The notes under the pieces: model-generated
What the model was told of the DNA's origin: nothing
The model's input: the letters and a program-made list of their open reading frames with translations, nothing else
The model's database searches: none
Part shown: in pieces, positions 45,427 to 57,956 of the stretch
Position numbering within the stretch: the first letter of the stretch is position 1
Layout of the letters: every line of letters starts with the position of its first letter
Origin: Adineta vaga
Lineage: Eukaryota; Rotifera
DNA: 64,000 nucleotides
Direction of reading: 5' to 3'
NCBI GenBank assembly: GCA_021613535.1
Contig: CP075493.1
Location: 4,588,001 to 4,652,000 of the forward strand
Program-made: the position numbers and the translations under genes

Positions 45427-47297
45427 TCATTGAATAGCACATCGTGAACGAAATTTATAACAGCCAGATTTAATAGGTGTATCATCGAAACTTTCGTCTA
45501 TTGAAATATCATCCATAATCTATAATATAAATATTAACCTATTGAGAAGATATGAAAGAGAGTATTTACTTTAGTTCCACCGATAGATAATAAGATACAA
45601 CTGGATGTTATTCGATGCGTAAAATGAATCATTTTCAATCGAGGAATATTCTGTTTTAACCAGTATGATTTTATATGACTTAATGAATCTTGATAACAAT
45701 AGATTTTTATGAATTCTAAATAATGTAATTGATTGAGTAATTGTATAATAAGTTCTTTTGATTCGACGGTTATTTCTAAAAATTTAATATGAAAAAATAA
45801 ATGACAAAATCGATTGATATTATTTGTATTAAGAACAAAATTTTCGCGATCTTTTTGAACAAATATATACGATTCAATATGATAAGGAGGAATAAATAAT
45901 GGATCATATTGCATTTTAATACATTTTAAATTCTTCATTGAATGAATTAAACTTAGTAATTCATCATGTACAATATATTTTATTAATGAGATATCAAAAT
46001 GTTGAATTTGTTGAATATTTACAATGGATTGAAGGATTTCAATCGATGGTAAAGTTGATGTAAATAAAGTTAATGTATAAACATGTGTAAATGGTTGATA
46101 TGGTAATTGAACAAATTTATGATATGTTAAAATTAAATTTGTTGTTTGATTGAAAATGATGTCGTTCTTGTCCAAAGTTGAAATCAAAAGAAAATGATTT
46201 GATGGATAGAAAGTTAATGATGGTCGAAAATATGGTATAGAATAAAGAATTGGACGACTAGATTTTAAATTTCCTTTTTCACAAGCAACATACCAATGTT
46301 TCTCTTCAAGCCAAAAGTTTGAACGAAATGTTTCAAGTAATGAATGTTTATCCTGTTCACAAGTTAAAGAATTTGCCAGAAGAAATTTAAAATGAAATTT
46401 CTCTAATTTACGTCGATTTAGATATAATTCCCAAAGAGTACCATCCATTAAATCAAATGTGCCTGTTGCTTGAAGTGTTAAATGTATTAATTTTGATAAT
46501 TGATCAATTGATTGAATGAGTAAATCAAATGACATTAATATTTCTATAAATAAAAGAGACGAAATCAATCGATGAAGTAACTTACAAAGTGAAAAAGATC
46601 TTATTTGAATGATACCTTCCGAAAATGATAATGATAAATATCGAAGAGACTTTGTAATAGATTGAAAATTCAAGATCTTCTCATTGTCATCTTTAACAAG
46701 ATATAATTTCAAATAAATTAAAGATGATTGAAGTAAATCGATGATTTGATGATATTCTGTTATTGTACAATAATCGATTATGAGATGTGTTAATGACGGA
46801 AATGATGTATGAAGTGATCGAAATACATAAGATCCATCGACTTGTAAATAAGTTAAATATTGAGCTTGTTGATGAAGAATTTGATTGATAAGTTGATTTG
46901 TATTTGATGTTTTTAAATATGTTTTGATTGAGAGAGATGAAAGACATATGGGTAAATGCGATAGAATTGTTGATGTATTGATGTATTGAATTTGTTTTAA
47001 AGAAAGAAATTGTTGAGAAAAATTTGGAAACATTTTTCGAAATAATTCGACTTGATTCGGCATCATTTCTTCGGACAAACATAATGAAATGACTTGTGTT
47101 GGTTGAATAAATTGACAGATAAAATCAAATTTTGAACGAGATATTCGTTGAAAATCTAATTTTATTGGATATAATCGTACAATATCATTGATACGTAGAT
47201 TTAAATTGATCCATGCATAGAATATATCGTATACAGTTAAATAATCAAATATTTCAAAGAATATTTCTGTTGGTAATACATTGAGATCGATTTGCAT
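45427..47297 (-). CDS. F-box/LRR-type protein 2
   Basis: Exons 47297-45570 and 45519-45427 give 606 aa. The second exon supplies only the acidic then basic tail, DDISIDESFDDTPIKSG and CYKFRSRCAIQ. The F-box is at residues 4-40 (LNVLPTEIFFEIFDYLTVYD). The remainder is leucine-rich (SLKQIQYINTSTILSHLP, LRYLSLSFSEG, LIHLTLQATGTFDL), with two similar halves that each begin with a SFYPSN/FIPP-type stretch. A paralogue of F-box gene 1. The two genes flank the receptor gene on the same strand. Confidence 0.8.
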
Positions 47298-48020
47298 TTT
47301 ATCACGTTTGTTAAAATCAAATTATCAACAGGTAAAAAACCTTGATTACATAAAGCGAGTATGGTATACGAAGAAGAAAAAAAAAGGTATACGAAAAGGT
47401 ACAGAAACGAAGAAAAAAAAACGGTATGTATTCAGTTGATTGTCAATATGAATCATACTAGATTAATCTTAGTTGCATTTATTTTTCCTTCAGATTCTCA
47501 ATCAATGCTAATCATTCGATAAAATACGATAGGTAATTGTGAGACAAAAAGAAAACGATTACTATTTAACTTCGAATGAAGTCATATATTTCTTGAAAGA
47601 AGAAATGACATAGTCTGTCACCTTTAATTATGTGATAAAAATTAATTAAATGAATTGTATCGTGTGATAGTTACATCCACAATGAATATAATCTATTAGG
47701 ATATTTTGTGGTGTAAAGTCGTTTTTGATGTGTTAATAGTTCATTTGATAGATTGATATAATGATTGTATATTTAGAATTTTATTTTTCGTTTTTGATGA
47801 AAAGTGTATGGCAGGTTATCACTGTTTTTATCTTTAATCATATATTCTGTTGATAAAAAAAAGTTTCAATATACGAATGAGTTACATTCCCGATTATTTT
47901 TGTAAAATAGGTCACTTCATATGTTTGCATTTAATCAGAAAGATTTAGTATAGAATTTTTATTGACAATAGCTCAAGTTTTAGTTTGTCTATCTAATAGA
48001 AAATATAAAAAAAGAAACAT
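47298..48020. other. Intergenic
   Basis: Upstream of F-box gene 2 and downstream of the vWA gene's... opposite side (both minus). Purine-rich AGAAGAAAAAAAAAGG patches lie at about 47370-47420. No gene recognised. Confidence 0.4.
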
Positions 48021-49224
48021 TTATTTTTTACGATTGCTCCATTTTTGAAAGATACGTGATGATTGTTCTTCGTTGACTGCTTCATCTTCCATAAGATCAT
48101 AAGATGCAGCTGCAGTTGGCATAGCACATGCTGGAGCATGCGAAGTTGGTTTCGATGAAAATTTCATTTGCATTTCGCTCATATCAGCACATTTTGAATA
48201 GGATTCTTTGGCCAAAGATGACATAGCACCATGTTCATTTTTCATTTGTTTAGCACGAATATTTTTGGAAGCAAAAATATTATTGATTCGTTTTGCTTTT
48301 TCCTTTTCATCAACGCCTTCGGCTTCTGCTCGTTGCATTTCACGATCAATATCAGCTTGAGCGTCTTGCATCAAACGATCAAGTGATATTTCTTCACGTA
48401 CACCACCAATAATAACTTTTGATAGAAGCTTTGCATTTACCATAGGAACATATTGACCACCGGTGATATAAGCCAATGACATGAAAAAATCACGATAAGG
48501 AACTAATAGAGACCAAAAAACATATCATCTGATACTTGAAATAATAATGATGAGAACTTACCAATGGGTGGTTCGACACCAACAACATAGAGTGTAATAT
48601 GTTTTTCGGCCATTTCTCGAACGATTTTTAATGGATCGAGGCCAGCAGGACAACCATTTGGAAAACTATCACCACTTAGATCAAGTCCATGAGGTGGTGC
48701 ATCCGATATAAGTACACAAATTTTTGTTGAATTTTCACGCCATGTTAATTTAAGAACATCATGAAGACCATCAGCAACAGCTTCAGGTCCATCACCGCCA
48801 CCTTGTGCTGAACATTGTTCTAACCAACCTTTCATTTCACTAACTTTTGCTGTAAAATCATGTACACGTGTGACAAAAGTTGTATCCTATGATGAATAGA
48901 GAAATACAATTTTAATTTGAAATTACGTCATTTTAACTGAAACATACTTGTGGAGGATGATCACGATACTCAACGAGAGCTAATCGAATATCACTTTTTT
49001 CGCTAACAACAATTTCTTCGACAATAGAACGAATACTATTTGTTGCACTGGCAATATAGGATCCCATAGAACCCGTACAATCCATGACAAAAACAAGATC
49101 TAAATAGATTTATTCAAAAAAAAGATTTGATTTTCTAACAAGAATAAAACATACCGAGAATAGTAGAATCATGTTTAGCCAATTCTGGTCGATCGATTTT
49201 TTCAGTTTTAAGAGCTGCAGCCAT
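48021..49224 (-). CDS. vWA-domain protein related to alpha-kinase VwkA
   Basis: Exons 49224-49155, 49099-48948, 48886-48559 and 48502-48021, in phase, give 343 aa. No signal peptide, so cytosolic. The von Willebrand A domain has a complete MIDAS metal site: DCTGSMGSY (DxTGS), a Thr in DTTFVTRVHDF, and LISDAPPHG as the acidic third motif. The phrase GGGDGPEAVADGLHDVL is typical of the VwkA/alpha-kinase-associated vWA group. The C-terminal 150 residues are charged and helical (QADIDREMQRAEAEGVDEKE) and then low in complexity. The alpha-kinase domain found in VwkA is absent, so this is a stand-alone vWA protein of unknown partner. Confidence 0.8.
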
Positions 49225-49737
49225 AGTTAAAATGATGAGAAGTTTTGTTTTACAAACGGTAAGCAAGAAAGCATGAAGAGTGATATTTTATAGAGGTAGC
49301 TGCCTTTTATACTTTATTCTGTTCTATCAAAAGTTACTCTTGATTGTGTAAGTTATTCCTCACCAGTGAGTCATAGATAGAGTATGACATCGAATGAATC
49401 ATCTCTTGACAATGTGGCAAAGAAAATCACATTCATTGTATATACAAACTTCTGTTGTTTTTGACTCACATCTGACTTAGAAAGAAGATCATTATTTTCC
49501 ACCATAAGATTATAAAACGAAAGATATTTTCTGACATCTCGGACTGTCTGAAAAAGATTGATGTGATATTTTGTATTACTCTGTAAGAAATCTTTTGAAT
49601 TACTTCAATCAATGCCACTGATGTTTATCATCGAAGTAAATTATTATTAAACTATATTTTCAAAGACTAAAAATTCACATAACTATTTTTATGTAAAAAT
49701 ATTCTAAATCTATCATCATCATTATCATAAAAATTTC
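49225..49737. other. Intergenic
   Basis: Between the vWA gene start and the SLC33A1 3' end, both minus. No ORF, repeat or RNA gene recognised. Confidence 0.4.
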
Positions 49738-51328
49738 TCATGTTTCCGTAATCGGAACAGTTAATTCTACATTTTTATGATGAGTTAATATCATATCTTG
49801 TTGTTCAGTATCTTCGTTACGTTTATGTTTATATTGCATTAAGTGCCAACGTTCAACAGGTAAATCTTGTAATTTATACATTAGTTTCCATGATGTTCCA
49901 AGCCAAATAAAACCGAGTAGAATACAAATGCCAACTTCAATAAAATAAGCATGTTGTTTTGGTAACCATTCAGCACTGTAAAATACTAAACTTGATGAAA
50001 CAAATGAGCCAAGGTTATTTAACGATGCGGCAATGTATAATATGTAGAACCGATACGTCTATCGCTGATATATGCAAAGAAAGCACCACGTGCTGCACCT
50101 TGAAAATAAACTAATGCATCATTTAAAGCGAGTAAAATGATAAGAAGAAAATAAAAAAGTATTGGATAAGATTGAAAAGATGAAATAAAAAAAATGAATA
50201 AAGCAATTAATAAACACAAAATAAGACGAGGTATATGAAAATAACTAAAGATAATCAGTGATCGATCAGTTCGTGAAAGAAGAAGTGGTACAGTAACTTT
50301 GACAAGTATCAATGGCATTGTAATCAAACCAAGTGTTTCACGCTTGACCATATCTTGACTATAGTAACAAAACGAAAAGATTAACTGTACAATTTTCAAG
50401 ACTATTTCTTACCTAATCAACATGACATAAGTCATAGCAGATGTAGCAGCATAGCCAAAATGTGGTCCCATGATGAGATAAAGTAACTGAAGAAAATTTT
50501 TCTTTTTAAATAATCGTATAACATACATATATGTATCGAATAAGTTTAAATTCGAACGATTTTCAAGTTTATCAATAGCATTCGTTTTTTGATGATGTTT
50601 TCGAAAAACTATTGTAACAATCAATGTTGTTATTAAAAACATGATACCCCAAAAGCGTACAAATTGTGCTAAAGTAAATAATCCATGAGATTGTAAAGCA
50701 ATTCCGAATGGTTGACGAATGAGTTTATTCGTCATATTTGCTGATTCAAAAGTTAGAAGAATTGATGTACCAAGAAAAGTACCAAATGGTTGACCAATCA
50801 TTTGTGATATTGATTGCCAAATGATATTTGATGAACTAAATAGAGTTAATGCCCAACCATCAACACAAATATCTTGTGTTGCAATCAATACAACAATGAA
50901 AAAGAAGATCATTGTAAGTGTAGTAAGACGTAATTGCTCGATTAATTGTTCGAAATAAAATGAAAGAATGATAAGTATGATTCCAACAAGAATTTGAACA
51001 GGTAATAACCAAGTTTGTCGTCGGCCAAGTCGACGAATATAGAAAACATCAATAAGAGGAGCCCAAAGTAGTTTCACAGAAAATGGATACATGACAAATG
51101 ATAGCATTCCTTGTTGTTTCCATGTTGCACCATTTGAAGCTAAATAAAGTGGCATGATATCAATCATACCTATTGTTACACCTTGTAATATATAAAGTAC
51201 AAGTACAACAAGAATACATTTCCAAAGAGCAATTTGTGAACGAGTCTAAAGTAGATTACATTATATTTCTTAAAGAAAATAAATGAGATATGAGAAAATC
51301 TTACTTGATTATTAACTGATTCATTCAT
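49738..51328 (-). pseudogene. SLC33A1: Acetyl-CoA transporter SLC33A1, one frameshift
   Basis: Imports acetyl-CoA into the ER/Golgi lumen for acetylation. Exons 51328-51305, 51245-50413 and 50358-49738. An MFS-like protein of about 12 TM helices. The first half matches the family closely: LYILQGVTIGM, FSVKLLWAPLIDVFYIRRLG, ATQDICVDGWALTL. In exon 3 the frame reaches AYISDRRIGSTYYT and then a stop at 50019-50021. The neighbouring frame continues with AASLNNLGSFVSSSLVFY and the expected last TM helix and tail to 49738. One extra G where the coding strand reads ATTGCC (about 50031) gives 492 aa and realigns to the family (human GGTYMTLLNTVSNLGG). An essential transporter is more likely intact with a consensus error than dead, but the sequence as given is broken. 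Confidence 0.8.
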
Positions 51329-52264
51329 ATTTTCAAATAAATTTATCAAAAGTTACGCTTATGCTTGATTTCTTTGATTTTATGTAGATTTATGATAATC
51401 TTCAATAATCTCTTGTTTTATACATACAACTATTTATAATTGATAATATATATATATACATAAGCTCAAGACAAAAACGAATATCGGTTAAGTAAATATA
51501 AATGTCATCAATTACATAAGAAAAATTCTAATCTTAATATGATCAAATTACCTTTATTAGAATATTTTCATAATCTAGTTGAAACTATTGATCTATCTAC
51601 TTGCAGGAACTTTTCCATGCATATACAACACATTCGGAAGTTTTGAAAAGATGAAATGTATCATTATTCCTTCGTTATTCAGATAGAACTAAGCGAATTT
51701 TGATTGCAGATTATCAATAATTTTTCCACCCATTAGTCTATACCCCTAGAAATCTAGCTTCTCTAAAGTATTGTTTATCACAATATCGAAATATTCTATC
51801 GGGATTGAATATGACAAGAGATTGACAGACTAAAACGTTATCATATCATTTTGTATACATTAACTTTGTGACGAGGTATTTTTTTTTATAAAGGTCATAT
51901 TCGTTTTCTTCTTCACCGTTTCGAAATGTTACTCGATTAGTAATCATTAGTACTCCTGTCTGAAGATGGCGTATATATATTTTCCGTAAGTATTATTTTT
52001 ACCACGCGGAAGTTCGCTAGAGTTCGCTCTAGAACGAATGATGAAAAGAAAAATATTAGTAGAGGATAAGAGTTTTCCAAGGAATGGTTACTTGAACGTT
52101 CGTCGCGCATAATAATAACTTCTTTTTTTTCTCTCTCTAAACATGTCGTAAACAGATCAAAGTTAAATATATTGATGGAAATCATATGAATAATTAATTT
52201 TCTTTCAGTTTAGATATATTTAAATATACTTCTAAAGTCAAGATGATATTCTTGATTTGGAAAA
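51329..52264. other. Divergent spacer, SLC33A1 / calcium-channel beta
   Basis: Promoter region of SLC33A1 (minus) and of the most distal first exon of the beta-subunit gene (plus). An (AT)n run lies at about 51449-51464. A minus ORF at 51937-52185 is not supported by any domain. Confidence 0.45.
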
Positions 52265-52502
52265 ATGATACTGATGGACAACAGTACAAATAACATCGAT
52301 TTTAATCCAACAATAATTAGTCGACCTAGTACAAATCCTCTACCTCATCGTGAACTTCTTCTTCCGAAAGTAATATACATTGATTAATTTAATGCAACTC
52401 TCTATTTCTTTTTCATCATAGAAATTGACAACTAAATTGGGCGGTCCTGGAATAGCACAAGACAGTAGTCTTTCATCAGATTCGAATAGTATCTATCGAC
52501 AA
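52265..52502 (+). other. CACNB: CACNB alternative first exons 1a (two-part)
   Basis: The ATG at 52265 encodes 35 codons to 52369 ([15 protein letters not shown]...ELLLPK). A 52-bp intron leads to a second 27-codon exon, 52422-52502 ([14 protein letters not shown]...SIYRQ). Both end in phase 0 before good GT donors and can splice to 54718. The open frames, splice sites and phase are all visible; use in vivo is inferred. Confidence 0.65.
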
Positions 52503-53090
52503 GTATGTATTTCATAAATTGATTGATAATTCTATATTTCTCTATTGACATCACATTGAACACAATTATTTCTTTTGGAAACACAAAAAGAAATCGTCAG
52601 TATTTCTTATCTTTTGTCTTTTTTAATTAAAAATAAGTTCTTCATAAGATTATCATCTTAGATAATATTTTTTAAAAAATTCCTTTGAAATAACCTATAA
52701 AAAACGAAGAACTAGATTGTTTGCTTTGTTAGATTGATTACATGAGTGGCAGTTGATGCGCTAGACATTTTTTGTATGCTATTCGTCGTTCTCTAACATC
52801 GATAGATATTTACGAATCGAATCATCATTTGCTGGTGTTTCCAACTGCTTCTCTTTCTTTTCTGTTAGATGCGTGTACAGAATTAACGAGCATTCGCATG
52901 CATGCGCATTCTCCTCCTCGGTCTCAGCGCGCTTCCATAGACACCTATTTGCTATAATCAAGCGCTTGCTAGTTGAGATAGCAGAACGAGGAAAAAAATG
53001 TCATCGTGTCTATACTCTCTCTCGAAACTATTGTTAGGCACAAGCAAAAGGGTGCGTGTCTTTCTATTTTTCTTCCTCTCTTGTATCCTA

Positions 53091-53122
<32 letters not shown>

Positions 53123-56100
53123 CTTCTCATAATCAACTAATATGTATGTAGCAGCACGATAAACAATTTCTCTTCTCGTTTCTGTACACATCAACGAAGG
53201 GATTCCATTTCTCACATAGTCGACGACGAAATAGATGTTAGAGCGTTTTGTTGTTCTATTAATTCAAAATTCTTCTTATCGTCGCGGAATATTCTTTCGA
53301 TTGCCTATTATCCAATTGAATGAGGGAACACTTTTTTTATTGGAAACTAAATAATAATGAAAACTAATCAAAATGCTTATGTCGTCTATTCGAAATATCA
53401 AACAATATTCAGCTGATAGTGCTTATTCCACAACAACGGCTGTAAGTTCTCTGCATGTAGTCGTATATTTTGCCTCTATCGTATTAAAGTGTAACACTCG
53501 TTAGTTGATGCTTTAGTCTATTTATTCATATTTTTAAGAAAATGATTTGTTCTTTTCAAATAAAACCCAAATTGCTTTTTCGATTGATTGACAGTTGAAG
53601 AATACAGGAAATCATACAATATAGTTGGACTTCATATTATTTCCCTTATTCATACCCATAGAAAACGAAGGAGCAGAAGAAAAATATATATATAAATGTA
53701 ACAAACACGTCTTCAGTGAAAATAGAATTACTTAAGACGAAACAAATGATCTTTTTTTTCTTCACATATATATATATAGATATATACATATATATTTATA
53801 TATAATATGAAAACAGTTGGTGCCAAAAAGTCTTTTTTTCTCTCTGTCGTTTAAAAAAAACTACCCAATTATGTCGTCGATCCGTCATCTTTTTCTTTCT
53901 CTTGTATCGCATGATGATCGATATTGACACCATTACTAGGTTGTTGCTTTTTGTCCTCTCGAGAGATTCGTTGTCTAATATATAAAAAAAAATGCAGTCG
54001 CCATCTAATCGGAGATTTTTGTTCTGTTATACCATCTGTTACCGTTGTTCGAGCAAAAATGAGAGAATGAGAGAAACATTGTTGTTTTGATAAATGTCAG
54101 ATCGTCGTCGTCGTTCTTCTCCTTCACGCTTTCGCTTAGCCCAACATCGATTTCTGGATGCCAACAACCGATATTCCAGTAGTACTAATTCTCTTCATCA
54201 ACAATCGTTCTTGCAACAAAACGAGAAAATTGTACGTAGAATTAGAGAGGGAGAGAGAGAGAGAAAGAGAAAAGAAAAGAAAGGCCTAAACAGAACAATA
54301 ATAAGCTATTAGTAATGGATCAACAATTAAAAACTCCGAACTGATTGATAATACTGATAGTAAAGATAATTGCGACCAAAGAGACGCCGTTGGTTACTGT
54401 TGTTGATTAATGCAAAAAATAAATCATTGATCAATTATTTTCAAAAGTTACTACGCAAAAAAAACACCAGTATTTTGATAATCTTTTTTTTTTCTTTTGG
54501 CTATTGTTAATGATTTCATATAGCCTTACTAAGAAATAGAACTCATTGTTGAATGTATTAATAGGATTGTCTACAAATAAATTAATTCAATTAATCTTTT
54601 GCATAGAACTATATGTTAATTGTGTCGAAACTACTATCCATTTTTTTTTCATCTCTTTATGTTAACCCTGGATGAAGGAACTGTCATGTGGAAAATATTG
54701 ATTGAATTTATTTTCAGGGCTCGGCTGAATCGAATTATAGCCAACAATCATCAGAGAGTCTAGATGGTGATACAGCTGAAAGAGAACGTGATTTAGCAAC
54801 AACTGCACCTTCAACTGGTTTATCATCAACAAAACCTCGTGATCAAACACGTTCAGCAACTGATGCACTCGAACGTTGTAAAACCAAACCAGTTGCTTTC
54901 GCTGTTCGAACCAATATTGAATATACACCATCACCTGATGATTTATGCCCTATTGCTAAAGGAGCTATTGCTTTTCCAGCAAAAGAATTTCTTCATATAA
55001 AAGATGTATGATCTATTATTTTTATCAGTAGAAATGAGAGAGGTTTAATTCGAATTCTATTTAGAAATTTAATAATGATTGGTGGATTGGTCGATTAGTA
55101 AAAGTTGATGCACAACTTGGTTTCATACCAAGTCCAGCAAAATTAGAAACGATTCGTATACAATCGACGCGAAAAACTAAAAATCAACCACAATCCTTAG
55201 CAAATACTACGTCACGTATCAAAGCGTCGACACAAAGTATTTACAAAACAATGAGTTATTTCAAACTAATGGTGATTTTTGTTTTCTAGGTCTTGATATT
55301 ATTGATCAGAATATTCCAGGATTTGGTGATGATCTTTTAGGCAATGATGGTGATGGTGATAGTCTTGGAAAATCAAAATTAAATCTCAATGTTAATAAAG
55401 ATAAAAAGAAACCTTTTTTTAAAAAGGTAAATAGAAAATATTTCGTTGAAAATCAAATACGAGATAAAGATAAACAATTTTTCTTTTTTGTTTGAATTGA
55501 CCTTAATTTACTTTCGGTAGTAACATTAAAGAAAAAAGATGTATTGACATAAATAGAATTAATGTAGACAATTATTTACCGTTTATCTTGTGTATTTATA
55601 GGCTGTAAACATTACTCCTTATGATGTTGTTCCAAATATGCGTCCTGTTGTACTTGTTGGTCCGTCTTTAAAAGGCTATGATGTAACTGATATGATGCAA
55701 AAAGCTGTGTTCGATTTTCTAAAACATCGTTATGAAGGTCGAATTATTATTACACGTGTGACAGCGGATATATCGCTTGCTAAACGTGGCCTTCTAAATA
55801 ATCCGTCGAAAATCGCACTTATCGAACGTGGTGCACCATCTAATGCTACGGGTAGTTCATCAGGCGTTTCATCAAGTATGTCAAGTCCAATGGGTACTAC
55901 ACGTTCAACTGGTATCAAAGAAGTTCATGATGAAATTGAACGTATATTTGAATTAGCACGAAGTTTACAATTAGTAGTACTTGATTGTGATACAATAAAT
56001 CATCCAGCTCAATTACAGAAAACATCTCTTGCACCAATTATTGTCTATTTAAAAGTTGCATCACCTAAAGTTCTCCAAAAATTAATTAAATCACGAGGAA

Positions 56101-56721
56101 AAAGTCAACATAGAAATTTAAATGTTCAATTAGTTGCTGCTGATAAATTAACACAATGTTCACCGGTAAATATTTATGCAAGAAAAAAAATATATATATT
56201 CTAAATGAATTACAAATATTATTCTATTTTAGGATATGTTTGATTTAGTCTTAGAACAAAATCAATTAGAAGATGCTTGTAATACTTTAACAAATTTCTT
56301 GGATAATTATTGGAGTGCTACACATCCAAAACTAGATGATAAGAATGATTTAACACATGACACAACACATCTGCCACCACGTCCAGCCGCTAGTCTAATC
56401 GCTCATCTACCACAAATGAATCCTCTTGGTTCACCTCCTGTTGTGACAACAACAGCAACAACTACAACTAATCGTCTTCTTCCATCATCGCCACTTGTTA
56501 ATGATATCACACAGTCACATTTATTACCTCAACGAACACCATCACAATTATCAACTAATCGATATGGACCTGGAAATATGGGAGGTGGTGGTCTTTCACA
56601 ACGTCGACCATCCTCTACAATGACTCCCGATTATTATCGGCAAGCACCACCACAACAGCCATCTGGACCTGGATATGATGACGATCGTTTTGCCCACTAT
56701 GAAATGGCTAATTTTCGATAG
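52265..56721 (+). CDS. CACNB: Voltage-gated calcium channel beta subunit
   Basis: Cytosolic MAGUK-like subunit that binds the alpha-1 interaction domain and controls channel trafficking and gating. Shared exons: 54718-55005, 55065-55236, 55290-55426, 55602-56165 and 56233-56721. The first exon can come from any of three positions (52265, 53373 or 54094), all phase 0. With the 54094 exon the protein is 595 aa. The SH3 domain begins at [15 protein letters not shown] and includes [11 protein letters not shown] and [12 protein letters not shown] variable HOOK region ([19 protein letters not shown]) is followed by the guanylate-kinase-like domain: [66 protein letters not shown]. The C-terminus is Pro/Gln-rich and low in complexity. 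As in all CACNB the kinase P-loop is degenerate, so no GMP kinase activity is expected. Confidence 0.95.
53094..53116. repeat. (TTC)n microsatellite
   Basis: Trinucleotide run in the CACNB 5' intron, followed by a pyrimidine tract. A palindromic CGCATGCATGCG at about 52890-52901 and a GC-richer patch around 52915-52935 lie nearby. They may belong to the promoter of exon 1b. Confidence 0.75.
53373..53441 (+). other. CACNB: CACNB alternative first exon 1b
   Basis: ATG at 53373, 23 codons ([20 protein letters not shown] plus TTA), donor GTAAGT at 53442, phase 0. Vertebrate CACNB genes also vary at the N-terminus through alternative first exons. Confidence 0.65.
53764..53811. repeat. (AT)n-rich tract
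   Basis: Imperfect ATATAT run in the CACNB 5' intron, between first exons 1b and 1c. Confidence 0.7.
54094..54231 (+). other. CACNB: CACNB alternative first exon 1c
   Basis: ATG at 54094, 46 codons ([20 protein letters not shown]...QQNEKI), donor GTACGT at 54232, phase 0 into 54718. Basic N-terminus with a possible phosphorylation patch (RRRRSSPS). Confidence 0.7.
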
Positions 56722-57956
56722 TCATCCAGTCGTTATATTTTCTTTCTTTCTTTCTTTCTTTCTTTTTTATACTCAACAAGTGTTGATCACTTATATCTGA
56801 ATGCAAGCTCATTCATCGACCTTCTGTCACCCTTCTGTTCTAGTCATTGTCGATTTCTTTCTTGTGGTCTCAGTGCCTAAGATTGATTCTTAGCTCTCTC
56901 TCTCTCTCTGTCTCTTTTCTTTCTTCTTTCATAGTAACCGTCAGCGTTTTCTTTCTCTCTCTCTTTCTTTTGTTCTTTGTGTGTATTTTTTTGCAATTTG
57001 TACACAAATACATCATTAAATAATTTTTCTCGAAAAATGAAATTTAAAAAAATAATAAAGATATTTGTATGATCTCCAATCGTAGTAGTTTGATTGACCC
57101 TTGTACCTAACATTAAAAGATACGACATAAATCAGAAAAAAACAATCCCTAATGGAAATCAGAAAAGTTTTCCAGTCATTTCCGATTAAATATGCCATAA
57201 AGTTCTGGTGATTTCCGATACAATTATTCGTGAACTGACGATTGTATCCGGAGATTGACTGTATGTATAAACGAGGGATCGAAGTTGTTATCTACTTCAT
57301 ATCGACTATTTCTATAGATATTCCATACATTTATGCCATCATGTTTTATAGTTACAGCCGAATGATGATTCAATATGAATCAATCGCATTTCTGTTGTAT
57401 ATCTAAGATTATGTAAATAAAATAAGTCACGAAATGTAAATTCTTCTTATCTGTATGACAAACGTGGAAGATTTACAAAAGACAGAGACAGAGAGAGAAA
57501 AAATAATGATAGCCGACGAATGACAAATGTATATGTTCAAAAACTTTCATCTGAATAATTAATAAATTAGAGTAAACAATGAGAACACATCATCACATAA
57601 TTTTTGCCTTTTTTCATAATAAAATAACAAATACAACTTTGCTTTCAGAGAATTTCTCGTGTCACAAATGCTGTCAACTTTCTTCCTCCTATGTGTTTTT
57701 GTCTCATCGATAAGTTGAAGAAAAGATGTATGGAGTTTGTCTACTGAAACTTGATGAAAATGTCAATTTCTTCAAAAATAATGACGTCTTATATTTTTCT
57801 TTTTGAAAAGAGAAAAAGAAGAAATAGAAGAAGGAGCAAAAAAACCTGTAAACAATTACACATCATTCTCTTTCGGTTGACAAAACCGACGAACGTCTAT
57901 CGCAAGAGTAGAAATTTTTCTTTTCTTTATTTTCAAATAACAAGATCGATCAAATT
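56722..57956. other. 3' region of CACNB and upstream of ERICH3-like gene
   Basis: Contains pyrimidine microsatellites ((TTTC)n at about 56739-56765, (CT)n at about 56894-56910 and 56957-56968) and no gene. An 80-codon ORF at 57751-57993 is Lys/Arg/Phe-rich, in a different frame from the ERICH3-like start, and not supported. Confidence 0.5.
56739..56765. repeat. (TTTC)n microsatellite
   Basis: About six tetranucleotide units, 18 bp past the CACNB stop, in the 3' UTR. Confidence 0.8.

Noticed and set aside
46693-47082. 129-codon minus-strand ORF in another frame
   Set aside because: Shadow of the F-box gene 2 frame; Ser/Ile/Asn-rich with no structure.
52889-52902. Palindrome CGCATGCATGCG as a protein-binding site
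   Set aside because: A 12-base palindrome in an intron/promoter region is suggestive but has no second copy or known factor; noted only as context.
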